The position numbers and the translations under genes are program-made. 64,000 bases of DNA from Geotalea toluenoxydans JCM 15764 (GTDB taxonomy: Bacteria > Desulfobacterota > Desulfuromonadia > Geobacterales > Geobacteraceae), in assembly GCF_001311985.1 (NCBI RefSeq), contig NZ_BBCJ01000011.1, forward strand, positions 1 through 64,000. Direction: 5' to 3'. This document shows positions 29,357-39,015 of this stretch, piece by piece (the stretch's first letter is position 1; each line of letters begins with the position of its first letter). The notes beneath the pieces were generated by a model. It was not told where the DNA came from. It saw only the letters and a program-made list of their open reading frames with translations, and ran no database searches.

Positions 29357-30082
29357 TTAGATCTTTTCCACCGTGACCAGGAAGGGGTTGAAAAGGCCGG
29401 CCTGGTGCAGAAAGTCCATGGTGACGCTGTAGCCATGGCACATGATGCTGCCGAGTCCATATTCCTTTTCCAGATAGATGAGAAAGGGAAGGTTGCCGGA
29501 CAGGGTGAAACCGAAGGTGGCCGCCAGGGCCAATGCCGACCGGGATTCAAACTGCTGTCCCAGGTCCCGGCTTGCTGCCAGGTAGTGCATGGGAAAAGCG
29601 ACCGCCTGCCGGTCAAGACTCTCCATAAAGGCAATTTTTTCGGCTGGGGAGAGCAGGGCAAAGTCAGTAGCGCACCAGACATTATCCATGGTTGAGAGTA
29701 ATGAGCGGCATGAAAAAGGTCTTTGCCCATAGACGCCGCAGGCCCTGTCGTCGGTGAGCAGCGGACAGAAGCCGATAGTTTTGCGCTGCATGCTCAGGTA
29801 CGATTTCAGGTCCGACACTCCCGCGATGTGCTTCAGAAGCTTCTCGGCGTGGGCTTTAATCAGTGCGGTCTGTGCTTCCGTCAGGATTTCCGCCACACAG
29901 AACGCTTCGCTATAGGTGCTGTTCACGGCCAGATTGCAGCATTCGCAGCATCCTTTCCCGCAATGGATACGTTTGCCGGAATTGCTGTACTCCTCGATGC
30001 AACGCAGGGTCAGGCTGTCGAACAGCTCGTACTGCCTCCTTATTTCTTCCCGCAATATCTGCCACTGGTTCTGTTTTGCCAT
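29357..30082 (-). CDS. YkgJ-family Cys-cluster protein
   Basis: About 241 residues. The family signature is complete: CGKGCCECC near residue 40, then CPLL, CGVYGQRPFSCR and a later WCATD. These Cys residues are thought to bind zinc or iron. The function of the family (UPF0153) is not settled. The start is uncertain: the ATG at 30082 (MAKQNQ) looks best by length, though no clear ribosome site precedes it, and a TTG at 30115 is in frame. Confidence 0.85.
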   Translation of the reverse strand: MAKQNQWQILREEIRRQYELFDSLTLRCIEEYSNSGKRIHCGKGCCECCNLAVNSTYSEAFCVAEILTEAQTALIKAHAEKLLKHIAGVSDLKSYLSMQRKTIGFCPLLTDDRACGVYGQRPFSCRSLLSTMDNVWCATDFALLSPAEKIAFMESLDRQAVAFPMHYLAASRDLGQQFESRSALALAATFGFTLSGNLPFLIYLEKEYGLGSIMCHGYSVTMDFLHQAGLFNPFLVTVEKI

Positions 30083-30300
30083 GCAGAGTCTAATGGGAGG
30101 GGAACGGCGGGTCAAGAGAAATCAGATTCATTTCTGTGCTGTGGATACATCTGAAAAACAACCTTGTCCTTGAAAAAACCTAATGCTATCCTATGGCGTC
30201 TGGAGGAGACGTTTCACAAGGACCTTGACTACTTTGTGGAGTTCCTGTAGCGTTAATAAAATAACGTTTGCAATGCAACAAGGAAGGGTGGAGGAAAGTG

Positions 30301-30672
30301 ATGAAAAAGAAGACGGTCCTGGTCGTGGATGACAGCGAGATCGTGGTGGCCATGGCCAGCGATGCCCTTGAAGAGGGTGGTTTCACGGTTATTACTGCAC
30401 CCAATGCAAAGGCTGCGGATAAATACATTCACTCCGAGAAAAAACCGGATTTGATTATTCTCGATGTGATGTTGCCTATCCTCGACGGGGACAAAAAGGC
30501 AAAAATGCTCAAGGACAATCCCCAGACCAAAAGTATTCCGATCCTTTTGCTCTCATCGAAGCCGGCGGATGAACTGGCCCGCCTGGTAACCGATTCCGGA
30601 GCCGACGGATTCATCCGCAAGCCTTTCATAGCTCGCAACATGGTGGATAAGGTTCGGGAGATGTTGAGCTGA
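30301..30672 (+). CDS. Single-domain response regulator
   Basis: 123 residues from the ATG at 30301 behind GGAGG. It is a complete CheY-like receiver: VVDDSE, LIILDVMLP with the acceptor Asp, LLLSS and FIRKPF. There is no output domain. It shares a bidirectional terminator with the convergent PhoR-like gene. Its kinase cannot be assigned from position alone. Confidence 0.92.
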   Translation: MKKKTVLVVDDSEIVVAMASDALEEGGFTVITAPNAKAADKYIHSEKKPDLIILDVMLPILDGDKKAKMLKDNPQTKSIPILLLSSKPADELARLVTDSGADGFIRKPFIARNMVDKVREMLS

Positions 30673-30705
30673 CAACAGGATTGGCGTCACCTGTAAAAAA
30701 GGCAT

Positions 30706-30743
30706 AAAAAAGGACCAGGCATAACAAGCCGGTCCTTTTTTTT
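30706..30743. terminator. Bidirectional intrinsic terminator
   Basis: An A-rich left arm AAAAAAGGACC and right arm GGTCCTTTTTTT pair around AGGCATAACAAGCC. It serves both the receiver gene (+) and the PhoR-like gene (-). Confidence 0.85.
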
Positions 30744-32515
30744 ATTTGCCGCCTTTCTTCAAGGTGAATGAAAAGGTCGATCCCTCTCCCGGGATGCTTT
30801 TTACCGAGATCATGCCGCCGTGAGACTGTACAATGTGCTTTACTATGGAAAGTCCGAGACCGGTTCCCCCCTTGTCACGGCTTCGCGCTTCATCGACACG
30901 GTAAAAACGTTCAAAGATCCGGGGCAGGTCCTTGGCTGGAATACCCAGGCCGGTGTCAGTCACGGATATTTTCAGCATTTCTGCCTCATCCTCGGCAGTG
31001 ACTGTTACCTTGCCATTGTCAGGGGTGTATTTGATCGCATTATCCAGCAGGTTGACCAGTACCTGATCCAGCTTCCCCTTGTCGGCAAGGACAAATTGGC
31101 TTGCCTCGACAGTCTCTATATCCAGGGTTATTCCCTTGTCAGTTGCCCTCTGATTGAGAAGGGACATTGCCTGCTTTACTGCCGACCGGAGGTTCAGGGG
31201 GTGAGTTTCAAGAAGGACCTTGCCGGACTCAAGCTCGGACAGGGTCAACAGGTCGGCGATAAGCTGATAGTCGCTCCGCATGATTATGTATTACTTGAAT
31301 GAACCTGCGTGCCCGGTCGGGGTCACTTTCCAGAGCACCAGCCAGGAGGGTTTCTGCATACCCCTGGATGACGGAGACCGGGGTTCTCAGCTCATGGGAG
31401 ACGTTGGCCACAAAATCCCGACGGGTAGCGGCCAGCCTCTTCAGGTCGGATATGTCGTGAAAAACCGCCACTACTCCAGTAAGTCTGTTGCCGTCAATGA
31501 GCGGTACCCAGTGGGTCAGGATATTGCCGTCCTTTTCCCCGTTCAGACTCATCTCTTCCTGCCGTTCGATACCATCGGCCATGATCTTTCTGTAGGCGGC
31601 ATGGAGGGCTGGTTGCCTGCTCACCTCGATCAGGGGCCTGCCTTCAACATCTTCATCGACGGAAAACACCTTGCGGAAGGCCGGATTGACCAGGGTAATA
31701 ATGCCTTGGGCGTCTGTCACCATCAACCCCTCGCCCATGCCGCGAAGAATAGTGTCAAGCCTGTTTCTTTCTGCCAGAATGCTTGACAACTGGGCCTCGA
31801 TCCTCTCCGACATGTCATTCATCACCACGGCCAGTTCTCCCACCTCATCGCTGCTTTCCCTGGGAACCCTGAGACCGTATTCTCCCTTGCCGATTCTGGC
31901 TGCGATGGCGGATATGGTGCGCAGGGAGCGTGAGGTAATGTTGGACATGACGTAACTGAAAAAGAGGGCTGCCAGGACTGCCAGGAATAAAGCAATGCCC
32001 AGCATCAGGTGCATGTGGGAACGTGCTTTCTGGAGCTGGGCCAAGGGCAGGGCGAGTCTTAAAGTAGCCGTTTCCCCATTTTTAAGGGCCAAGGGGCGGG
32101 CAACATATAGCATGGGCATCTGCAGGGTCGATGAATAACGAATGGCGGTACCGGTGCCATCTTTTAGCGATGCCTGTACTTCCGGTCGATAAAGGTGATT
32201 TTCCAGGTCTTTGAGCTGAACGGGGCTGACTTCGGAATCACCGACTACCTGACCGTCGCTGGAGATGATGGTGACCCTGGCCTTGATCTCTTTGCCGACA
32301 GTTGCAGCAATGGCAGGTGCATCCCGGTGCAGGTTTTCTCCTGACTTGTCGGCCATTAGGGCAGCCAGCTTTGTTTCGCTGATCAGGTTGTTTCTGATTT
32401 CCGCCAGCACGTATCTTTCCAGGGCATTGTTAAGATATGCATAAATGATTGCCCCCATGAGCAGAACCAGGCAGAGGTAGGAGAGCATCAGTTTCAGGCG
32501 GAAGCTTGCTCTCAT
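30742..32515 (-). CDS. phoR: PhoR-like membrane sensor histidine kinase (one frameshift)
   Basis: About 590 residues. First helix LSYLCLVLLMGAIIYAYL, a periplasmic domain (about 35-165), a second helix (LGIALFLAVLAALFFSYVM), HAMP, PAS (about 245-350), then HisKA (SHELRTPVSVIQGY) and an ATPase (NLLDNAIKYTP, DTGLGIP, GTGLGLSIVK). The frame moves between NHAERL and LIADLLTLSEL near 31261-31272. Its ATG overlaps the stop of the regulator gene by four bases (ATGA). The domain set and gene pair match the phosphate-type PhoBR system, but no pst genes are adjacent. Confidence 0.83.
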
Positions 32516-33189
32516 TGCTCCTCCATCTTGTAACCGAAGCCCCTGATGGTCTTGATCATTTCTCCTGCCTGCCCCAGTTTGGTCCTTAGCCTTGTCACGT
32601 GGGTATCTACGGTCCGTGTGTCACCCACGTAGTTATACCCCCAGACGTCCTGGAGCAGCGTTTCTCTGCTCTGCACCCGGCCGCGGCGTTCGACCAGGTT
32701 GAGGAGCAGCTTGAATTCGGTTGTAGTAAGGGTAATTTCTTCGTCTTCAATGAGAACCTGGTGACGTTCGGTATCCATATGCACCGGGCCTATGACCAGT
32801 TTGCAGGCTGGTGCGGCGGGAGCGGCACGCCGCAGAACGGCTCTGATCCGCAGAAGCAGCTCCCTGATGGAGAACGGCTTGACGATATAGTCGTCGGCTC
32901 CCACCTCGAACCCAACAACCCTGTCGATCTCTTCACCGCGCGCTGTCAGCATCATGATGGGAATGGTGGCGGTTTTTTCGTTTTTCTTAAGTATCTTGCA
33001 GATTTCTGTGCCCATGAGACCAGGCAGCATCAGATCGAGTAGTATCAGATCCGGCAATTCACTGCGTGCCGTTTCGAGTCCCGAGGTCCCATCGGCTTCC
33101 CGCAGGCAGCGGAAACCTTCCTTTTCCAGGTTGAAGGCTATCAATTCTGCCAGATCCCGCTCATCCTCTATAACAAGGATCGTTTTCAT
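32512..33189 (-). CDS. phoB: PhoB-like OmpR-family response regulator
   Basis: 225 residues, intact, with GAGGGGA before the ATG. The receiver (1-118) has VIEDERD, LILLDLMLP, MMLTARG and YIVKPFS. The winged-helix DNA-binding domain (about 130-225) has LTTTEFKLLLNLVERRGRV and the recognition region TVDTHVTRLRTKLG. Once phosphorylated it should bind promoter DNA. Whether the signal is phosphate is inferred only from its resemblance to PhoB and its PhoR-like partner. Confidence 0.88.
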   Translation of the reverse strand: MKTILVIEDERDLAELIAFNLEKEGFRCLREADGTSGLETARSELPDLILLDLMLPGLMGTEICKILKKNEKTATIPIMMLTARGEEIDRVVGFEVGADDYIVKPFSIRELLLRIRAVLRRAAPAAPACKLVIGPVHMDTERHQVLIEDEEITLTTTEFKLLLNLVERRGRVQSRETLLQDVWGYNYVGDTRTVDTHVTRLRTKLGQAGEMIKTIRGFGYKMEEQ

Positions 33190-33240
33190 AGTCCCCTCAC
33201 TTGTGTCCCGATCGGTTAATCATTCCTTATAATTCCGGCT

Positions 33241-33365
33241 CTTTTGGCACCTGGCTGCGTTGCGTCTCCTTGGTTTAGGCACTGCCAGGCCTGCGTCGCC
33301 GCGCCTTGCCAGGAACCAAAATCCCTCAGAACTCTTGCGGTGAACTTAACCGCCACGGGACACTA
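33241..33365. repeat. Intergenic inverted-repeat region upstream of phoB
   Basis: A GC-rich block in an otherwise AT-rich gap. TTGGTTTAGGCA...GCCAGGC folds back on GCCTTGCCAGG...AACCAA, and CGGTGAACTTAACCGCC gives a second short fold. It has no coding potential. The style resembles dispersed intergenic elements of Geobacter genomes, but only one copy is in this window. Confidence 0.4.
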
Positions 33366-33395
33366 GCTATTGCTGATGGTGCTGTTCCACAAACG

Positions 33396-33418
33396 CTGTT
33401 GATAACACCTGTTGATAA
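33396..33418. repeat. Two direct repeats of CTGTTGATAA
   Basis: The decamer occurs at 33396-33405 and 33409-33418, 13 bases start to start, in the gap upstream of the acyl-CoA ligase gene. The unit differs by one base from a DnaA-box complement. It may be a regulator site. Confidence 0.35.
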
Positions 33419-33518
33419 TATGTGAATTGGGGAAAAAAGGGTAATGATAAATAGTGTCTGTAACAGAATGCCGAAGAAAGCGGCAGCAAATCTTGATAAG
33501 TTTATAGCCTTAAACTTC

Positions 33519-33547
33519 TTGACTTGTCATAAATGCTGTGATAAGTG
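33519..33547 (+). promoter_or_regulatory. Candidate sigma-70 promoter of acyl-CoA ligase gene
   Basis: TTGACT (33519-33524), a 17-base spacer and TAAGTG (33542-33547). The -10 element is weak, so the site may need an activator or may be wrong. Confidence 0.35.
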
Positions 33548-33571
33548 GTAAATCCCTTTTTAAATCAATAA

Positions 33572-33587
33572 GTTAAATTGATTAAAC
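33572..33587. promoter_or_regulatory. Palindromic candidate operator before acyl-CoA ligase gene
   Basis: GTTAAATTGATTAAAC reads GTTnAATnnATTnAAC, a 12-of-16 palindrome, between the candidate promoter and the start codon. That is a typical repressor position. A fatty-acid or acyl-CoA responsive regulator would fit, but this is inference. Confidence 0.4.
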
Positions 33588-33619
33588 TTGTGTTTGATAT
33601 GGTTAAACAGGAGGATATT

Positions 33620-35270
33620 ATGTCGACCCAGCTTGATTTTACCATTGGTGGTCTACTGGACCACATCGCCGCCACCTATCCTGATAACGATGCCTTGGTT
33701 TACCCTGAGCTGGGCTTGCGCTACAGCTATCGACAGTTCAATGAAGTCTGCCGCCAGGTGGCCAAGGGCTTTTGAAGCTCGGCATCCGGAAGGGAGAGAA
33801 TGTGGCCATCTGGGCCTACAACGTCCCGGAGTGGTAATACTCCAATTTGCCACGGCCAAGATTGGTGCTGTCCTGGTTACGGTTAACACCGCTTACAAAT
33901 CGGCAGAACTTGAATATCTTCTCAATCAGTCCGATTCAACTACGCTGTTCCTGGTCAAATCGTGGAAAGATACGGATTATGTGGCAACCCTGGGAGAAGT
34001 GGTGCCAGAGCTGGCTACAGCCGATAATGGACGCGTCCATACGCCCAAACTTCCTTTCCTGAAAAACCTTGTTTATATTGGTGATGGGACCCCTTCCGGC
34101 ATGCTTAATTTCCATAGTCTTGTGGAAGGGGGGAAGGATGTCAGCGATGCTGAACTCGCTGCTGTAGAGTCGACACTGGACATCCATGACACCATAAACA
34201 TGCAGTATACTTCAGGCACAACCGGCTTTCCCAAGGGTGTTATGCTGACTCACCACAATCTGGTCAACAACGGTTTCAACATCGGCGAGTGCATGAAATT
34301 TACAGAACGGGACCGTCTTTGCATTCCTGTACCGTTTTTCCACTGCTTCGGCTCTGTTCTGGCAGTTATGGCCAGCGTCACCCATGGCACGACAATGGTG
34401 CCTGTGGAACTCTTCGATCCGCTGAAGGTGCTGCAGACCATTGAGAAAGAGCGCTGTACGGCGGTTCATGGTGTTCCCACCATGTTTATTGCCGAATTGG
34501 AGCACCCGGACTTCAGCAAGTTCGACCTCTCGACCCTTCGTACCGGCATTATGGCTGGGTCCGTCTGCCCGATCGAGGTCATGAAACGGGTTGTCAAGGA
34601 CATGAACATGAGAGACATCACCATTGTTTTTGGTCAGACCGAATCCTCTCCCGGTATCACCCAGAGCCGCACCGATGATCCTGTCGAATTGCGGGTCGCA
34701 ACTGTGGGAAGGGCGCTTCCCGGTGCCGAGGTAAAGATTGTCGATATAGAAACCGGCGCAACTCTGCCGCCTGGAAAGCAGGGGGAGCTGTGTGCCCGGG
34801 GCTATATGGTCATGAAAGGTTATTACAAAATGCCGGAGGAGACGGCCAAAGTCATCGACAGGGACGACTGGCTGCATACCGGTGATCTGGCGGTAATGGA
34901 TGAGAGCGGCTATTGCAAGATTACCGGCCGGATCAAACAGATGATCATCCGTGGCGGCGAAAACATCTATCCCAAGGAGATCGAAGAGTATCTCTATACC
35001 CATCCGAAGATCTCCGACGTGCAGATATACGGTGTGCCTGACCGCAAATTCGGCGAACAGGTCATGGCGGCGGTCATTCTCAAAAAGGGTGAAATCATGA
35101 CTGAGGATGAGGTGAAGGATTTCTGCAGAGGCCGGATTGCCAACTATAAAATCCCCAAGTATGTCAAGTTCGTCGACAGCTATCCCATGACAGCCAGTGG
35201 CAAGATTCAGAAATTCAAGCTGCGGGAGATGGCAATCAAGGAACTGCAGCTGGAAGATGCCAAAGGCTGA
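33620..35270 (+). CDS. Long/medium-chain acyl-CoA synthetase, AMP-binding family (two frameshifts)
   Basis: About 550 residues from the ATG at 33620 (CAGGAGG upstream). It adenylates a carboxylic acid and transfers it to CoA. The ATP-binding motif is [20 protein letters not shown], the hinge [33 protein letters not shown] and the C-terminal lysine motif SGKIQKFKL are all present. One base is missing near 33774 and another near 33832; between them a third frame carries [19 protein letters not shown]. The closest families are FadD-like medium/long-chain ligases; the chain length cannot be told. Confidence 0.87.
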
Positions 35271-35311
35271 TAGGCTATTCACGGGCGAATACCGTTATAA
35301 AGGAGCATAGT

Positions 35312-35458
35312 GTGAGGGAAACGGCGCTGGGTGTAATATTTTTTCTTTTTATTCTCTGTTTCATTGCCATTATCGTTGAAGAAACGTTTCTCGGTGGGCG
35401 AAAAAAGCGCAAGCTGCTGCGTGAGGCAAGGGAAAAACAGCATGTGTCACAACATTAA
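35312..35458 (+). CDS. Small single-pass membrane protein, 48 residues
   Basis: A GTG start at 35312 is preceded by AAAGGAG with seven-base spacing. The product has one hydrophobic helix (ALGVIFFLFILCFIAIIV) and then a basic cytoplasmic tail (GGRKKRKLLREAREK). It sits 41 bases after the acyl-CoA ligase and 16 bases before the M24 peptidase in the same direction, so it is likely in the same transcript. No family is recognised. The positive tail suggests an N-out, C-in membrane peptide. Confidence 0.6.
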   Translation: MRETALGVIFFLFILCFIAIIVEETFLGGRKKRKLLREAREKQHVSQH

Positions 35459-35474
35459 TTTCAAGGAAGTGTAA

Positions 35475-36664
35475 ATGCGACTTACACCGGCAACAGAGCT
35501 TGAGTATCGATATAAAAAACTTCAACACCACATGGCAGCACAGGGGCTCGATGCGGTCATAATACTGCAGAATGCGGACCTGTTCTACTTTACCGGCACC
35601 ATCCAGAACGGCAATCTGTATATTCCAGTTGAGGGTGAGCCTGTTTACATGGTGAGAAAGGATTTAATGCGGGCTCGCATGGAATGTGGCCTGAAACATG
35701 TTGTTCCCTTCGGCTCCATGAAGGATATTCCCTCCGTCCTGGCCGCCCACGGCTACCCATTACCTGCTAGCGTTGGCATGGAGCTGGACGTCCTTCCCGT
35801 GAATTTCTTTGCCCGCTACGAAAAAGTCTTTCCAGAGGCCAGATTCAGCGATGCCACGCCAATTGTACGCAAGGTCCGCATGATCAAGAGCCACTATGAG
35901 ATACATCTCCTGCAGGATGCGGCTGAACAGGTGGACAGGGTCAATCGCCGGGTCAAGGATGTGCTTCGCGAGGGGATGACCGATCTGGATCTTGCTGCCG
36001 AGCTTGAATATGTGGCACGGAAAGAGGGGCATCAGGGATTGGTGCGCATGCGGGCCTTCAATGGGGTGATGCTCTTCGGCCATGTCTTTTCCGGCACCGA
36101 TGCGGCTGTGCCTACCTATCTGGACACACCACTTGGTGGGATGGGGCTCAATACCAGTTTCAGCCAGAGCGCAGGCTACAAGCGGATCGAAAGGAACGAG
36201 CCCGTCATCGTTGATTTTGCCGGCTGCTGTGATGGTTACCTGGTGGATCAGACCAGGATCTTCGCCATCGGTCACCTGTCTGACAGAATGAAAAAGGGCT
36301 ATGATGACATGCTGAAGATACAGGCAAGGATGATGGAGTTGGTACCCGAGAGACCCTCGTGGGGGCTCATATACGAAGAATGTCTGGCTCTTGCCTTCAA
36401 ATTGGGGTATGCCGACACCTTCATGGGAAACAAAGGGGCACAGGTCAGCTTCATAGGGCACGGCTTGGTGTCGAAATCGATGAGTATCCTTTTATAGCCA
36501 AGGGATTCGACGATATGGTCATGGAACCTGGAATGGCCTTTGCTTTTGAACCTAAGGTGGTTTTTGCCGGAGAAGGTGCTGTCGGCATCGAAAATACCTT
36601 CTATCTCACCGAGTCAGGTCTTAAACAGCTGACCTTTTCCAGTGAAGAATTGACAATCTTATGA
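35475..36664 (+). CDS. M24-family Xaa-Pro aminopeptidase-like protein (one frameshift)
   Basis: About 396 residues from the ATG at 35475 (AAGGAAG upstream). It has an N-terminal creatinase-like domain (1-160) and a pita-bread catalytic domain. The metal ligands appear in order: DFAGCCDGYLVDQTRIF (two Asp), FIGHGLGVEIDE (His), MAFAFEPKVVF (Glu) and VGIENTFYLT (Glu). The frame moves at about 36468, inside the GHGLG motif. Members are Pro-specific peptidases; substrate is unknown. Confidence 0.85.
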
Positions 36665-36691
36665 AAATAACTTAATTGCATATTTTTTTTG

Positions 36692-36720
36692 TTGAAATCT
36701 GCACTGCGGGGTGATATAAG
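36692..36720 (+). promoter_or_regulatory. Sigma-70-like promoter of citrate synthase gene
   Basis: TTGAAA (36692-36697), a 17-base spacer and TATAAG (36715-36720). It would give an mRNA leader of about 220 bases before the start at 36947. Confidence 0.5.
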
Positions 36721-36731
36721 TCTTAGCCAAA

Positions 36732-36750
36732 TTGTATACAGTATATTTTA
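36732..36750. promoter_or_regulatory. Candidate operator at the citrate synthase promoter
   Basis: TTGTATACAGTATATTTTA contains the palindrome GTATAC and a second half-site GTATA, just downstream of the predicted transcription start. A repressor here would block initiation. Citrate synthase in Geobacter is known to be repressed by the regulator HgtR; whether this is its site is not established here. Confidence 0.35.
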
Positions 36751-36946
36751 TAATGAGCAGCAGAAGTTTTATCGTGTCTTTCTCCTGGCTGTTTCCTGTA
36801 CTTAATTATTCGTTGCAATCTAACCCAAATTGCCAAGTTTCTTAGCTTTCAGTGCATGAAAGGAGGTAGTAGCTGCCAGGCAACTTTCGGTTGTAATGTT
36901 CATATCATTTAATTTATCACCCCAAAAGACAAGGAGAGCAAACACC

Positions 36947-38268
36947 ATGGCACTTAAGGACACCCTGAAGCAGAAGATTGAAGCCCACCGTCCCCGGACC
37001 ACCAGGCTGACCAAAGAATTCGGTAAAGTAATAATCGATCAGGTGACGATCGACCAGTGCATTGGCGGCGCCCGCGACATTCGCAGCCTGGTTACCGATA
37101 TTTCCTATCTTGATCCGCAGGAAGGCATCCGTTTCCGTGGCAAGACGATCCCTGAGACTTTCGAAGCACTGCCGAAGGCTGCCGGTTCAGCTATCCTACA
37201 GTTGAGTCCTTCTGGTACTTCCTTTTGACTGGTGATGTTCCTACTCAGGCTCAGGTAGATGAGGTCGTTGCCGAGTGGAAAACACGCCAGAACGTGCCCT
37301 CCTATGTCTTTGATGCTATCCGTGCCCTGCCGAGAGACAGTCACCCCATGGTAATGCTTTCTGTTGGTATTATGGCCATGCAGAAGGATTCCAAATTCGC
37401 AGCTTTCTACAACTCAGGCAAGTTCAACAAAATGGTAGCTTGGGAAAGCGTGTATGAGGATGCCAGCGACATCGTTGCCCGTATCCCCATCGTTGCTGCA
37501 TTCATTTATAACCTGAAGTACAAGGGTGACAAGCAGATCGCTATCGATCCGAAACTCGACATGGGTGCAAACTTCGCCCACATGATCGGTCAGAGTGACC
37601 AGTACAAAGACGTTGCCCGTATGTACTTTATTCTCCATTCCGACCATGAGTCCGGCAACGTCTCTGCCCACACGACTCACCTTGTTCATTCAGCTCTGTC
37701 CGATCCTTACTATGCATATTCCGCAGGCCTCAACGGTCTTGCCGGCCCGCTCCACGGCCTTGCCAACCAGGAAGTTCTCGGTTGGATCATGGAATTCCAG
37801 AAAAAGCTCAATGGTGCCGAACCCACCAAAGAAAACGTTACCAAGGCGCTGTGGGATACCCTCAATGCAGGCCAGGTCGTTCCGGGATATGGTCATGCCG
37901 TTCTCCGCAAAACCGACCCCCGTTATACAGCACAGCGTGAGTTCTGCCTCGCCACCCCGGGCCTGAAAGACGATTCGCTGTTCAAACTGGTAGCCATGAT
38001 CTTTGAAACCGCCCCCGGTGTTCTTACCGAGCACGGCAAGACCAAAAATCCTTGGCCGAACGTCGATGCACAGTCCGGCGTTATCCAGTGGTACTACGGC
38101 GTCAAGGAGTGGGACTTCTATACTGTTCTTTTCGGTGTTGGTCGCGCTCTTGGCTGCATGGCGAACATCACTTGGGACCGTGGTCTCGGCTACGCAATCG
38201 AGCGTCCGAAATCTGTTACTACCGACATGCTCGAGAAGTGGGCTGCTGAAGGTGGTCGCAAGTTCTAA
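36947..38268 (+). CDS. gltA: Citrate synthase, eukaryotic type (one frameshift)
   Basis: About 440 residues from the ATG at 36947 (AAGGAGAG upstream). It condenses acetyl-CoA and oxaloacetate, the entry to the TCA cycle. Catalytic elements are present: His in GPLHGLANQEV, His in VPGYGHAVLRKTDPR and Asp in NPWPNVDAQSG. The long N-terminus (KIEAHRPRTTRLTKEFG) and overall pattern match the mitochondrial-type enzyme found in Geobacteraceae rather than the usual bacterial hexameric type. One base is missing near 37191 (before YPTVESFWYFLLTG). The gene is essential for acetate oxidation, so the break must be an error. Confidence 0.93.
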
Positions 38269-38290
38269 ACCGGTTGTAGATATGGTGGAA

Positions 38291-38322
38291 AAAAGGGAGA
38301 TGCTTCGGCATCTCCCTTTTTA
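38291..38322 (+). terminator. Intrinsic terminator after citrate synthase gene
   Basis: A perfect 13-bp stem (38291-38303 with 38308-38320) closed by a TTCG tetraloop, with T-rich tail. The A-run on the left arm may also serve the convergent gene. Confidence 0.92.
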
Positions 38323-38372
38323 TTATGATCAATCGTTGCAATCAGAGGCGAACCACAGCTACAAAAGCCTCT

Positions 38373-38929
38373 TTATGCATCTTTTTCGCTGAATACCTCG
38401 GCGCTAAAGATGTAAATATCTGTTCCCTCTTTCCAGCCTTCCTGTTTCAGTCCTGCCTTGAGGCAGGTCTGCCGGAGAAAGGTCTCGCGATCCCAGCCGA
38501 ACTCAACTGCAACCTGGGGTAGCAGCACGCCACGGGAAAAGTTCTTTTCTATGTATAGACCATGTTTTCCCACTTCAATCTCTTCCGTGGAGGAGATCTT
38601 TTGTAATGGGGAGAGCACCGAGATCTCCAGATCGTAATCGGCCAGGTCTTCGTCTTTCATGGGGTAAAAGCGTGGATCGCGGGTTGCGGCAGAATGGCCA
38701 TTTCTTGAACCAGTTGAAACAGCGGCTTATCCGAGATAAAATTACCAATACAACCGCGCAATGTTCCTTTCGCTTTTATGCTGACGAAGCATCCGGCCTG
38801 TGTGAGGAGACCCTTGTCCGATATTTCGAGCCTGGATATTTTGCCATCGGTTATAAATTCGTTAATTGTATCCCTTGCTATTTTCAGGAGAGCCTTCTTT
38901 TCGGCAGCGGAAAGTTTGGAGTTGTTCAC
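38373..38929 (-). CDS. AMMECR1-domain protein (one frameshift)
   Basis: About 185 residues from a GTG at 38929 (AAGGAAA upstream). The family hallmark LRGCIG stands near residue 58, and the ends match the fold (LKIARDTINEFI; YDLEISVLSPLQKI; VAVEFGWDRETFLRQTCLKAGL). The frame moves near 38691-38700, just before ATRDPRFYP. In many prokaryotes AMMECR1 sits beside AmmB/MEMO and a radical SAM protein; no such partners are here. Biochemical function is unknown. Confidence 0.87.
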
Positions 38930-39015
38930 GGTGGTTTCCTTGTTATCAGTTGATAATTGGCTGTCAATGTAATATATTCGGCGAATATTTACAAGGTTTA
39001 ACGATGGGGGGGCTA

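Noticed and set aside
33246..33262. Sigma-54-like TTGGCACCTGGCTGC
   Set aside because: GG and GC are nine bases apart instead of ten and the site lies inside the folded repeat block.
34212..35282. Minus-strand open frame of 356 residues
   Set aside because: Antisense to the acyl-CoA ligase with intact AMP-binding motifs.
36753..36845. Short frame of 30 residues in the citrate synthase leader
   Set aside because: No ribosome site, low-quality composition, and it overlaps the mRNA leader expected from the promoter.
37180..37200. Programmed frameshift in citrate synthase
   Set aside because: No slippery heptamer or downstream pseudoknot, and similar one-base losses occur all over the window.
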